Positions 7,746-14,131 of a stretch of DNA of 14,164 bases are shown here, one piece after another. This stretch comes from Thermodesulfobacteriota bacterium (GTDB taxonomy: Bacteria; Desulfobacterota; S145-22), in assembly GCA_024763435.1 (NCBI GenBank), contig JANTFN010000020.1:1-14164 (forward strand), written 5' to 3'. Each line of letters begins with the position of its first letter. Positions within the stretch are counted from its first letter, which is position 1. A program made the translations under genes and the position numbers. The notes beneath the pieces were generated by a model. That model saw nothing but the letters and a program-made list of their open reading frames with translations. It did no database searches and was not told the origin of the DNA.

Positions 7746-8948
7746 TTAAAAGATATCCTTTTCGCTCTCCTCGATAGCCCTGTCAATTTCCTGCTTCAGT
7801 TCCGGCGGCAGGCCTTCGATTTCCACATTCAAAAATCCCCGTACGATGGTCGCGGTCGCTTCCTCTTCCGATAACCCCCGCGACATAAGATACTCAATCT
7901 CCTCCTGCGCGATCTTCCCTACCGCGGCTTCATGGGACATATCCACACCCCGCAGACGCCCTTCAAGCTCGGGAATTGCGTGTATGATTCCTCTTTCCGT
8001 CAGGATAAGGCCGTTGCACTCCAAATGGGCCTTGATTTCTTCGGCGTTTCCTATCAGGTGTCCGCGCGCAATAATCGTTCCACCATTGCTGATCGTCCTG
8101 GAGATGATTTCCGACCGGGATCCCCTGCCATTGAGATACACCCTGGCACCGGTATCCAGCCAGGACCCCTCCGGCGCTACGAGAATACTGCTGAAGCGTG
8201 CCACGGCATTGTCGCCGTTCAGATAGGCCGTGGGAAAGGACTGGAGGTCCTTAACGGGCTTGAGGCTAACATAATTTGAGATAAAAACGCCTCCCTCCTC
8301 CACGACAACACCCGTGCGGGGACGAACCACCACGTCTTCTTTCCAGTTGTGAATCATCGTAAAGGTAATTTTTGCCCCTTTTTTAACAAAGAATTCCGAA
8401 ACCCCGAGATGCAGCCCGGAATGGAGACTGGAGGCCGTGGTACAACCCGTGATGATATTCATCTCCGAACCTTCCTCGGCAATCACGACATTATGGACGC
8501 TTTGCAAAACCCCTTCTTCCTCCATATAAAGACAGGCCTGAAGCGGATACACTGTTTTCTGACCCGCCGCGACCCGCATGAAATACCCCCGCCGTGGTTG
8601 TAGTTCGGTAAACGCGGTATATTTATCCGTATCCACCGCCAGCGCCTTCCACCAGTAATCCTTCAGCCAGTCATACTTCTTAAGCGCTTCTTCAATAGAT
8701 GAAATTTCCACACCCTTTTGGGTCATGTTACAATGGGTTACCGAGTGATCTTCCTGAATATAGCTTCCGGAACGCCCCTCCCCCGACGGGACGATTCCCG
8801 CACTCAACAGGTCTGTCTCACAAAGTTCGGCAAGACCGGTGGCATTGGACTCGGGCGTGCCGGTACGGTAGATGTTCAGATCTATATCTCTCCCGACAGC
8901 GGCTTTTTTATTCAGGGCCTTTTCTGCTTTCTCCTTTAAACCATGCAT
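7746..8948 (-). CDS. sufB: SufB/SufD-family Fe-S scaffold protein (minimal SUF system)
   Basis: Scaffold subunit that, with SufC, assembles Fe-S clusters in the cytoplasm. The 400 residues contain the SUF beta-helix core (about 120-320) and the C-terminal helical segment ISRGLSEEEA-like at about 356-372 (MSRGLSEEEATATIVRGFL). By eye alignment, C311 (HLECNGLIL) corresponds to the catalytic Cys405 of E. coli SufB and E340 (MSHEAAVGKI) to Glu434, so the cluster-building residues appear to be kept. It is shorter than E. coli SufB (about 495) and typical of the SufB of two-gene systems in anaerobes and archaea. I prefer the ATG at 8948 over an in-frame GTG at 8957: GAGGAG lies 8 bp before the ATG, whereas it runs into the GTG. 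The gene overlaps sufC by 13 bp and nfo follows after 8 bp. No SufD, SufS, SufE or SufU gene is in the window. Confidence 0.93.
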   Translation of the reverse strand: MHGLKEKAEKALNKKAAVGRDIDLNIYRTGTPESNATGLAELCETDLLSAGIVPSGEGRSGSYIQEDHSVTHCNMTQKGVEISSIEEALKKYDWLKDYWWKALAVDTDKYTAFTELQPRRGYFMRVAAGQKTVYPLQACLYMEEEGVLQSVHNVVIAEEGSEMNIITGCTTASSLHSGLHLGVSEFFVKKGAKITFTMIHNWKEDVVVRPRTGVVVEEGGVFISNYVSLKPVKDLQSFPTAYLNGDNAVARFSSILVAPEGSWLDTGARVYLNGRGSRSEIISRTISNGGTIIARGHLIGNAEEIKAHLECNGLILTERGIIHAIPELEGRLRGVDMSHEAAVGKIAQEEIEYLMSRGLSEEEATATIVRGFLNVEIEGLPPELKQEIDRAIEESEKDIF

Positions 8949-9688
8949 CGCACACACTCCTCATACCCGAACTTTCCTACACAGGAAAAAATTTCTTCAG
9001 GATTATTTGCACATGAAAGACGCCCATTCAAAATAACGTGGCCGACATCCGCGTTGACATAACGCATGATAAATCCTGTATGGGTAATAATAATCCCTGA
9101 TTTTTTTCGTTTTTTCTTATGCTCGATCATCGGTTCATTGAAATGTTTAATCGCTTTATCGAGAAGCTCGGCAATGACCTCGCCCACCAGCGCAATGTTC
9201 TCAAGATCAACCCCCGACTCCGGTTCATCGAGGAGAACCATGTCCGGGTCCTGCGCCATCAATTGAAGCAATTCCGATTTCTTGATTTCCCCGCCTGAAA
9301 GATTGTCGTTAACATCACGGTCCAGAAATTTTTCAAAACTCAGACGCCGCGCGAGCTCCTCGGGGTCTTTCCCCATTTTGGAGCACAGGGCAACCAGGTT
9401 GCGCGTCTTAAGCCCCCGTATGGTGGGGGGGCGCTGGAAGGACATGCCCATTCCCATCTTCGCGCGTTCGTGCAGGGGCATTGTGGTAATATCCTCTCCC
9501 TTGTAGCTCATTCGGCCTTTCGTCACGGTATAACCGGCAAACCCCATAATCGTCATCAAAAGCGTCGTCTTCCCCGTTCCATTCGGGCCGAAAAGGACAT
9601 GCGTCTCTCCCGGTTTGACCTCCAGATTGATATCATGAAGAATTTCCTTCCCCGCAACCTCAACCGTCACCCCATCTAAAATTAACAT
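8936..9688 (-). CDS. sufC: SufC-type ABC ATPase (minimal SUF system)
   Basis: Cytoplasmic ABC ATPase that powers conformational change of the SufB scaffold in Fe-S assembly. In its 250 residues the Walker A is GPNGTGKT (34-41), the Q-loop Q85, the signature LSGGE (130-134), the Walker B and D-loop MVLLDEPESGVD (150-161) and the switch histidine H203. MSFQRPPTIRG in the Q-loop region is SufC-like. Two features differ from ordinary SufC: a basic insertion between Walker B and the H-switch (about 180-197, with EHKKKRKKSG) and a C-terminal tail with three cysteines, C236, C245 and C248 (SCVGKFGYEECVRCMV). I recall similar tails in SufC homologues of anaerobes and archaea, but could not check. It overlaps sufB by 13 bp. 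The start is ATG at 9688 with an AGGGGGG ribosome site. An 87-bp leader with two hairpins separates it from the acyl-CoA synthetase gene. Confidence 0.93.
   Translation of the reverse strand: MLILDGVTVEVAGKEILHDINLEVKPGETHVLFGPNGTGKTTLLMTIMGFAGYTVTKGRMSYKGEDITTMPLHERAKMGMGMSFQRPPTIRGLKTRNLVALCSKMGKDPEELARRLSFEKFLDRDVNDNLSGGEIKKSELLQLMAQDPDMVLLDEPESGVDLENIALVGEVIAELLDKAIKHFNEPMIEHKKKRKKSGIIITHTGFIMRYVNADVGHVILNGRLSCANNPEEIFSCVGKFGYEECVRCMV
8957..8962 (-). promoter_or_regulatory. Ribosome-binding site that decides the sufB start
   Basis: GAGGAG on the - strand lies inside the last codons of sufC, 8 bp before the ATG at 8948. The last G of this element is the first base of the competing GTG at 8957, which would leave that start with no spacing. 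This supports the shorter sufB. Confidence 0.7.
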
Positions 9689-9702
9689 AAATCCCCCCTG
9701 TC

Positions 9703-9726
9703 CTCCCCGGAAATCACACCGGGAAG
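9703..9726 (-). promoter_or_regulatory. Leader hairpin 2 upstream of sufC
   Basis: On the - strand CTTCCCGG pairs with CCGGGGAG (7 Watson-Crick pairs and one G-U) across an 8-base loop. It ends only a few bases before the sufC ribosome site (AGGGGGG, 9693-9699). It is not followed by a T-run and is therefore not a plain terminator. Confidence 0.45.
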
Positions 9727-9728
9727 AC

Positions 9729-9766
9729 GGGGAGAAAAGCCCAAAAACAACCAGGCTGTTCTCCCC
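9729..9766 (-). promoter_or_regulatory. Leader hairpin 1 between acyl-CoA synthetase and sufC
   Basis: GGGGAGAA (9729-9736) is inverted at 9759-9766, continued after one mismatch by AGCC/GGCT, giving a 12-bp interrupted stem with a 12-base loop 9 bp after the acyl-CoA synthetase stop codon. It could attenuate or process the transcript between this gene and sufC. No T-run follows on the - strand. The rest of the leader shows no convincing promoter. Confidence 0.5.
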
Positions 9767-9775
9767 ATGGCTTAA

Positions 9776-11344
9776 TTATTTTTTCTGACTCCAAGTGCCA
9801 TACTTTTCCCTTAATTTTCTGTGAAGAATTTTACCCGTCGCGGTTCTTGGCATTTCCTCATCCTTGATAAAATCAATGGATTTTGGAATCTTGTATCCCG
9901 CGATTTTCCCGCGGCAAAATTCGATAATCTCCTTATCCGTCACCGTTTTTCCCTCATTCAGGATAACCACTGCCTTCAGTGCTTCGCCCCATTTCTCGTG
10001 GGGAATCCCAATAACCGCTACATCTTTCACCGCGTCCATCTTTCCAATAACATTCTGCACCTCGGACGGGAAAACATTCTCCCCCCCCGTGATAATCATG
10101 TTATTCTTCCGATCAACCAGGTGGTAGAAGCCATCCTCATCCCGATACGCCATATCGCCGGCGCTGAAGTATTCACCCACAAAAGAGTTCTTTGTCTTTT
10201 CCGGCATTTTCCAGTATTCATTAAAAACCATCGGCGTCCTTGAAAACAGTTCGCCGACCTCGCCGTCGGGGACTTCATTGCGGTCTTCATCGAGCAGCCT
10301 GATACGGTCCGTGCCAATCACCTCGCGGCCAATGGAACCGAGTTTTTTTAACTGGTCTTCCGGATGGAGCAGGGTTACAAGACCCGCCTCCGTGGAACCA
10401 TACGCCTCGAACAACTTGGTGTTATTAAAAAAATCCAGAATCCATAGTTTGGTGTCCTCTCGCGCCGGGGCCGAGGAACACATGAGTTTGCTGATGCAAC
10501 TCACGTCATACTTCGCTTTAACTTCATCCGCCAGGGATTGAATCATAATAAAATGGGTTGGCACCAGGGAGGTATAGGTAATCCGTTCATCCGAAATAAC
10601 CTTCAGGAGATTTTCCGGATCAAAGCTCAGCTTACTGTACACACAAACGCCCCCGCCACAGTAGGTGAAGACAAAGGAGTAAAAAATCGAGTTGACGTGG
10701 CACATTGGCATCACAAGCAGGCCGATGTCGTCTTTGTTAAACCCGAACTCTACTTCGTTGATGAGATACTGGGCAATATAACTCTCGTGAGACCGGACGA
10801 CTCCCTTGGGTTTCCCCGTCGTTCCCGACGTGTACATGATCGTCCACGGATCTTCGTGATTGACCTTAACATCCGGCTCAACATTCGAGGCCCCCGCGAT
10901 CAGGCCTTCATAATGCTGATACCCCGCCGGGGCCTTTTCTCCCCCGAAAAAGATATAATTCGCGTCCGGAATGGCAAGGTCTCCGCGAATGCCATCAACC
11001 GTCTCTGTAAACTCCTTTGCCACGATAAAGGCCTTCGACTCGGAGTTCTCGCATATATAAGAAATTTCCGGGCCTGCAAGCCGAAACATAATGGGAACCA
11101 CAACCAGACCCGCCTTTGCCACGGCGGCGTAGATTTCCATCCATTCCACGCAGTTATAGGCAAGAACTGCTATCCTGTCTCCCTTTTGAAGTCCCAATCC
11201 CAGGATGGCATTGGCCAATCGGCATGATCGGTCATTCCACTCCTTGAAAGACATAGAGCGCGCCAAGTCCTTTGCCCCCATTTTATCCGGATATAACATT
11301 GCGTTCATCCTCAAAACATCTCCAACAGGCAACCAACGACTCAT
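9776..11344 (-). CDS. Acyl-CoA synthetase / AMP-forming ligase (class I adenylating enzyme)
   Basis: Activates a carboxylic acid as acyl-AMP and then acyl-CoA, using ATP and CoA. It has 522 residues, the normal family length. The P-loop motif TIMYTSGTTGKPKG is at 168-181, the A5 motif AYGSTEAG at 314-321, the adenosine-binding aspartate D398 in SAGDMAY, the hinge region VDR (410-412) followed by KNNMIITGGENVFPSEVQ, and the catalytic lysine K505 in PRTATGKILHRKLR. No signal peptide or membrane segment is seen. The substrate (short, medium or long fatty acid, aromatic or alicyclic acid) cannot be read from these motifs; in an anaerobic syntroph-like organism fatty or aromatic acid activation would be the first guess. 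The ATG at 11344 has a perfect ribosome site. It is the first gene after a 358-bp gap, and sufC follows 87 bp downstream, so it may head the operon. Confidence 0.93.
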   Translation of the reverse strand: MSRWLPVGDVLRMNAMLYPDKMGAKDLARSMSFKEWNDRSCRLANAILGLGLQKGDRIAVLAYNCVEWMEIYAAVAKAGLVVVPIMFRLAGPEISYICENSESKAFIVAKEFTETVDGIRGDLAIPDANYIFFGGEKAPAGYQHYEGLIAGASNVEPDVKVNHEDPWTIMYTSGTTGKPKGVVRSHESYIAQYLINEVEFGFNKDDIGLLVMPMCHVNSIFYSFVFTYCGGGVCVYSKLSFDPENLLKVISDERITYTSLVPTHFIMIQSLADEVKAKYDVSCISKLMCSSAPAREDTKLWILDFFNNTKLFEAYGSTEAGLVTLLHPEDQLKKLGSIGREVIGTDRIRLLDEDRNEVPDGEVGELFSRTPMVFNEYWKMPEKTKNSFVGEYFSAGDMAYRDEDGFYHLVDRKNNMIITGGENVFPSEVQNVIGKMDAVKDVAVIGIPHEKWGEALKAVVILNEGKTVTDKEIIEFCRGKIAGYKIPKSIDFIKDEEMPRTATGKILHRKLREKYGTWSQKK

Positions 11345-11350
11345 ATCAAA

Positions 11351-11358
11351 ACCTCCTT
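11351..11358 (-). promoter_or_regulatory. Strong ribosome-binding site of the acyl-CoA synthetase gene
   Basis: AAGGAGGT on the - strand is fully complementary to the 16S rRNA anti-Shine-Dalgarno and lies 6 bp before the ATG at 11344. It is the best ribosome site in the window and suggests high translation. Confidence 0.85.
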
Positions 11359-11363
11359 AAAAA

Positions 11364-11377
11364 ATTTGTTGACAAAT
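11364..11377. promoter_or_regulatory. Inverted repeat, possible operator
   Basis: ATTTGT and ACAAAT are exact inverted copies separated by 2 bases (14 bp in all), 6 bp upstream of the ribosome site of the acyl-CoA synthetase gene. The size and symmetry suit a dimeric repressor. A single 6-bp arm is not rare by chance, so the call rests on its position and on the second palindrome nearby. Confidence 0.35.
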
Positions 11378-11389
11378 CCTTCCGTTTTA

Positions 11390-11404
11390 CCGGTTATAAA
11401 CCGG
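11390..11404. promoter_or_regulatory. Second inverted repeat, possible operator
   Basis: CCGGTT and AACCGG are exact inverted copies around a 3-base ATA centre (15 bp), 46-60 bp upstream of the synthetase ATG. It is unrelated in sequence to the first palindrome 12 bp away. It could be the site of a TetR- or FadR-like regulator of acyl-CoA metabolism, but no such regulator gene is in the window. Confidence 0.35.
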
Positions 11405-11427
11405 GATACGTTCCTTTCGATTCGCTG

Positions 11428-11456
11428 AATATAAACGTAATACATCATCCCGATAA
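11428..11456 (-). promoter_or_regulatory. Weak candidate promoter of the acyl-CoA synthetase gene
   Basis: On the - strand TTATCG (-35, 3 of 6 consensus bases) and TATATT (-10, 5 of 6) are 17 bp apart. Transcription would begin near 11421 and place both palindromes in the 5' leader. The -35 is poor, so this is only a candidate. Confidence 0.22.
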
Positions 11457-11673
11457 AATCAAGGAAGAGGACTTTTAAAAAAACAGCTTTACGCCGCGAA
11501 TCAATGACCGCAGGAAACAACCCTGATAAATTAATAAGTCCATGGGCAAGTCTAATAATTTAAGTTAAAAAAGGCAGAAGGGATAAGGAAGGTGCTCTCC
11601 GGCAATTTAAACCCGATACATATATCAGTATTCTTAAAATAGGGAGAAGTTCAAAGCCAAAAGGAAAAGCTTC

Positions 11674-11690
11674 AAATCCAAAGCGGATTT
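11674..11690 (-). terminator. Possible weak hairpin after the 69-residue gene
   Basis: AAATCC and GGATTT are inverted copies with a 5-base loop, 12 bp after the stop codon of the small gene on the - strand, followed by a short T-rich stretch (CTTTTCCTTTT). The stem is short and AT-rich, so termination here would be inefficient. Confidence 0.22.
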
Positions 11691-11702
11691 ATCCCCCCGG
11701 CG

Positions 11703-11912
11703 TTAAAACCGCCGCAACCCTTTTTCGTACTCCAGCCTGGAAACCTGCTGGATGAAAGGTATGCCACGCCGGCGCTCTTTTTTCTTTACCCTCGGGGTGT
11801 GGTGCGCCTTTTCAAAAACGGAGAGAATGTCTCCACCCTGGAAATATCTGACCCTTTCCAGACTCTTTCCCGCGCCGACATGCCCCGTTTCCATAATTAA
11901 TTTGTAATACAT
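11703..11912 (-). CDS. Small basic protein of unknown function (69 aa)
   Basis: I do not recognise this gene with certainty. I call it real because the ATG at 11912 has a good ribosome site (AGGAG, 4 bp before the ATG, with a second GAGGAG further up) and because a promoter-like element lies directly upstream. The 69 residues open with a predicted strand (MYYKLIMETG), followed by GHVGAGKS, the strand VRYFQGG, a helix (DILSVFEKAH), a basic patch KKKERRRG (43-50) and a C-terminal IQQVSRLEYEKGLRRF. It has no signal peptide or membrane segment and is cytoplasmic by prediction. It lies 96 bp downstream of the histidine kinase gene on the same strand and ends before the 358-bp gap. The GxxxxGKS resemblance is discussed under rejected items. 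The strongly basic composition could mean nucleic-acid or ribosome binding, but that is a guess. Confidence 0.7.
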   Translation of the reverse strand: MYYKLIMETGHVGAGKSLERVRYFQGGDILSVFEKAHHTPRVKKKERRRGIPFIQQVSRLEYEKGLRRF

Positions 11913-11941
11913 CTGACTCCTGCTCTCCTCTGTTATTGAGA

Positions 11942-11985
11942 AGTATAGCAGGCGAAGATTAAATAAGGATTAAATTAAAATTATA
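11942..11985 (-). promoter_or_regulatory. Promoter with PhoB-box-like direct repeats before the small gene
   Basis: On the - strand TTTAATC occurs twice, at 11968-11974 and 11957-11963, exactly 11 bp apart, and a degenerate third copy (TATAATT, 11979-11985, 5 of 7 matches) continues the same 11-bp period upstream. The last copy ends 9 bp before a good -10 hexamer, TATACT (11942-11947), and no TTGACA-like -35 is present. This is the arrangement of activator sites for OmpR/PhoB-family regulators, where direct repeats replace the -35. Transcription would start near 11935 and give a leader of about 22 bases holding the ribosome site. Confidence 0.45.
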
Positions 11986-12008
11986 AATTTCTCATAAATG
12001 CAAAAACT

Positions 12009-13424
12009 TCAAGCATTTTCATTGAGGAGCGGGAGTATAACAGTAAAACAGCTCCCCGCATCGGGGACACTTTCCACTTCTATCCTGCCCTTATGGATCT
12101 CCGCAATCCATTTACAGATTGATAAACCAAGTCCTGTTCCCCCGGCTTCCCTTGAACGGGATTTATCAACACGATAAAACCTGTCAAATATGAAAGGGAT
12201 ATCTTCACTGGCAATCCCCACGCCATTGTCTCTGATGGCAACATGGGCATATTGTCCATTGCGGGTAGTCGAAATCATCACCTTGCCGCTGCGGTTGGAA
12301 TATTTAATGGCATTCTCAATCAGATTATAAAACATCTGTTTCAGTCTGTTGGGATCTCCAAGGACCTGAACCTCCGGCTGTGTGGTCAGTTCGAGGTGAA
12401 TTTCACTATCTTCTCCAAGAAACTTTGATTGCTGCCCGCAGGTTTCCACCAGCTGGGACAGATTAACCGGCACGGCCTGCAGCGTCAGGCGCCCCGTATC
12501 CGCTTTGGACAAAACAAGCAGATCCTGAACCAGTCGGCTGAGCCTGTTTATCTCTTCAAGGCTGCTCTGGAGATAATGACGATATTCTCCGGGCTCCCTC
12601 TCCTTTCGAAGCGCCAGCTCGGCCTCTCCCTTCAAAATTGTCAAAGGCGTTTTCAGCTCGTGGGAGGCATCCGATGTAAACTGCTGGATCTGTCTGAAGG
12701 AATTTTCAAGCCGCTCAATCATTCCGTTAATCGTTTCAACAAGTTCACCCAGTTCATCATGCATCTGGGGCCTGGGTACTCTGAGGCCAAGATTCTTTGA
12801 GGTTATCTCCTGCGTGATTCTGTTTATCTCATTAACAGGTTTCAGGACCTTATTGGCCAGAAAGATCCCTCCGATACTCGCGATAATCAGGGCAAGGGGA
12901 ACAATGGACGCAAGGATAAAAATCAATTGCCGGAGCGTATCCTCCACATCCGTGAGAGAACTTGCTACCTGCACAATATTCCGAACCTTCTTGACGCGGC
13001 TTTTCACTGGATAGGTGATAATTCTGAGAGATTCCCCGAAAACAACCTTTGTCTCATAGGTAATACGCCCTTCGGATGCATTTTTAAGGGCTTCATAACT
13101 AACCGGCAATCTTTTATTTCGCAGATTCAACGATTTCATACCCACGTGCCCGGAGCGGTCCAGGAGCTGAACAAACTTACCCGCGGGTTGACGGCCTACT
13201 TTCTTGGTAAGACGTTCTTCAATGTTGGACAAAACACTCCTGCTTTGCGGGGCAATCGAGGAGGCAACCACCTCCGAAATAGTCATAATTTTATGATCAA
13301 CGCTTTTATAAAGGCTCCGCTTCATCTGATAGTAAACGAGGGTACTGAAAAATACGAGGGTACACCCCAAAATAATCATATACCAAACGGTCAGCCTGAT
13401 CCTGATAGATGCCAGAAACTTCAT
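12009..13424 (-). CDS. Membrane sensor histidine kinase (heavy-metal-sensor-like class)
   Basis: Inner-membrane sensor kinase that should phosphorylate the response regulator encoded immediately upstream. In its 471 residues TM1 is about 11-31, the periplasmic sensor region about 32-165, TM2 about 166-190, HAMP about 191-243, HisKA with the H-box FTSDASHELKTPLT (phosphorylated H255) and HATPase_c with the N-box NLIENAIKYS (N371), the G1 box RDNGVGI (398-404), the F-box FIFDRFYR (411-418) and the G2 box GGTGLGLS (428-435). All catalytic motifs are intact. The N-terminus IRIRLTVWYMIILG resembles the CusS/heavy-metal-sensor class, but the signal cannot be deduced. The ATG at 13424 directly follows the regulator's TAG with no gap, so translation is coupled. 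The next gene downstream is the 69-residue protein after 96 bp. Confidence 0.95.
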   Translation of the reverse strand: MKFLASIRIRLTVWYMIILGCTLVFFSTLVYYQMKRSLYKSVDHKIMTISEVVASSIAPQSRSVLSNIEERLTKKVGRQPAGKFVQLLDRSGHVGMKSLNLRNKRLPVSYEALKNASEGRITYETKVVFGESLRIITYPVKSRVKKVRNIVQVASSLTDVEDTLRQLIFILASIVPLALIIASIGGIFLANKVLKPVNEINRITQEITSKNLGLRVPRPQMHDELGELVETINGMIERLENSFRQIQQFTSDASHELKTPLTILKGEAELALRKEREPGEYRHYLQSSLEEINRLSRLVQDLLVLSKADTGRLTLQAVPVNLSQLVETCGQQSKFLGEDSEIHLELTTQPEVQVLGDPNRLKQMFYNLIENAIKYSNRSGKVMISTTRNGQYAHVAIRDNGVGIASEDIPFIFDRFYRVDKSRSREAGGTGLGLSICKWIAEIHKGRIEVESVPDAGSCFTVILPLLNENA

Positions 13425-14096
13425 CTATGCCTCTTTCATGACATAGCCAACACCCCGGACGGTGTGTATCAATTTTTGATCGCTATCCTGATCAACCTTT
13501 TTCCTAAGGTAATTGACGTAAACATCAACCACATTGGTCAGGGGGTCATACTCATAGTCCCAGACATGCTCTGAAATCAGGGTACGCGTCAAAACACGAT
13601 TGACATTCCTCATAAAATACTCAAGCAGGGCATACTCCTTGCTCGTTAAGTCTATCTGCCTGCCTCCGCGGGTTATCTCTCTTGTAACAGGATTGAGCGA
13701 TAAATCCGCAACCTTTAAAAGGGGAACCTGGACCTCCATGCTGCGCCTCAAAAGCGCGTGGACACGCGCCAGCAACTCCGCAAAGGCAAAAGGTTTCGTC
13801 AGGTAATCATCACACCCCTCCTCCAGACCAGCGACAATATCATCCACGCTGTCTTTCGCCGTAAGGATAAGAACAGGCACAGCATTCCCTTCCCGGCGCA
13901 ACTCCCTGAGGACCTCCATACCATTAAGTTTGGGGAGCATGAGATCTAAAATGATCAAATCATAATCATTTTCCCGTGCCAAGAAGGCCCCTTCCTCACC
14001 ATCATACGCCACATCCACCGCGTAACTTTCCTCGGAAAGTCCTTTAGCAATAAAAGAAGCCACCTTCCTTTCATCTTCAACAACAAGAAGTCTCAT
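13425..14096 (-). CDS. OmpR/PhoB-family response regulator
   Basis: DNA-binding transcription factor activated by the adjacent kinase. With the start at 14096 it has 223 residues beginning MRLLVVEDERKV, the standard family N-terminus. The receiver domain (1-115) has D8, the phosphorylation site D51 (LIILDLMLP), T79 and K101 (LTKPF). The winged-helix domain (about 125-220) shows SKEYALLEYFM, EHVWDYEYDPLTNVVDVYVNYLRKKVD and the terminal IHTVRGVGYVM. The closest look is to CusR/CopR-type regulators. A longer reading from an ATG at 14162 would add 22 hydrophobic residues unlike any receiver domain and is rejected. No good Shine-Dalgarno precedes 14096. The gene is followed without a gap by its kinase. 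Confidence 0.95.
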   Translation of the reverse strand: MRLLVVEDERKVASFIAKGLSEESYAVDVAYDGEEGAFLARENDYDLIILDLMLPKLNGMEVLRELRREGNAVPVLILTAKDSVDDIVAGLEEGCDDYLTKPFAFAELLARVHALLRRSMEVQVPLLKVADLSLNPVTREITRGGRQIDLTSKEYALLEYFMRNVNRVLTRTLISEHVWDYEYDPLTNVVDVYVNYLRKKVDQDSDQKLIHTVRGVGYVMKEA

Positions 14097-14102
14097 GGGA
14101 AA

Positions 14103-14131
14103 AGTATAAATTCTTATTAAAAAAAAAACAA
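14103..14131 (-). promoter_or_regulatory. Candidate promoter of the two-component genes
   Basis: On the - strand TTGTTT (-35, 14126-14131) and TATACT (-10, 14103-14108, 5 of 6 consensus bases) are 17 bp apart across an A/T tract. The start of transcription would fall about at the regulator's ATG (14096), which would make a leaderless mRNA and would fit the missing ribosome site. The -35 matches only three consensus bases. Confidence 0.35.

Larger units (their letters stand above)
11345..11702. other. 358-bp intergenic region upstream of the acyl-CoA synthetase gene
   Basis: AT-rich stretch with no gene I can support. It holds, from left to right, the synthetase ribosome site, two adjacent inverted repeats (11364-11377 and 11390-11404), a weak promoter-like pair (11428-11456), and a small hairpin just beyond the stop of the 69-residue gene (11674-11690). 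The middle part (about 11460-11660) shows no structure I can name. Confidence 0.6.

Noticed and set aside
8949..8957. GTG at 8957 as start of sufB.
   Set aside because: The ribosome site GAGGAG runs into this codon; the ATG at 8948 has the correct 8-bp spacing.
10538..11227. 229-codon open frame on the + strand, antisense to the acyl-CoA synthetase.
   Set aside because: The - strand frame carries all adenylate-forming motifs; the antisense frame has no recognisable domain.
11369..11379. The 11-mer TTGACAAATCC occurs here and again at 14149-14159.
   Set aside because: Both copies lie upstream of - strand genes, but two copies of an AT-rich 11-mer with no shared flanks are too little to call a regulatory motif; a genome-wide count would be needed.
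11369..11400. TTGACA on the + strand followed by a TATAAA, resembling a + strand promoter.
   Set aside because: The spacing to TATAAA is 20 bp, there is no + strand gene downstream, and the TTGACA is part of the palindrome at 11364-11377.
11272..11478. 68-codon open frame on the + strand.
   Set aside because: It overlaps the N-terminus of the acyl-CoA synthetase, spans its ribosome site in antisense and has no protein-like features.
11703..11912. GHVGAGKS in the 69-residue protein matches the Walker A pattern GxxxxGK[ST].
   Set aside because: The protein is far too short for a P-loop NTPase and shows no Walker B; a chance match within a small fold is more likely.
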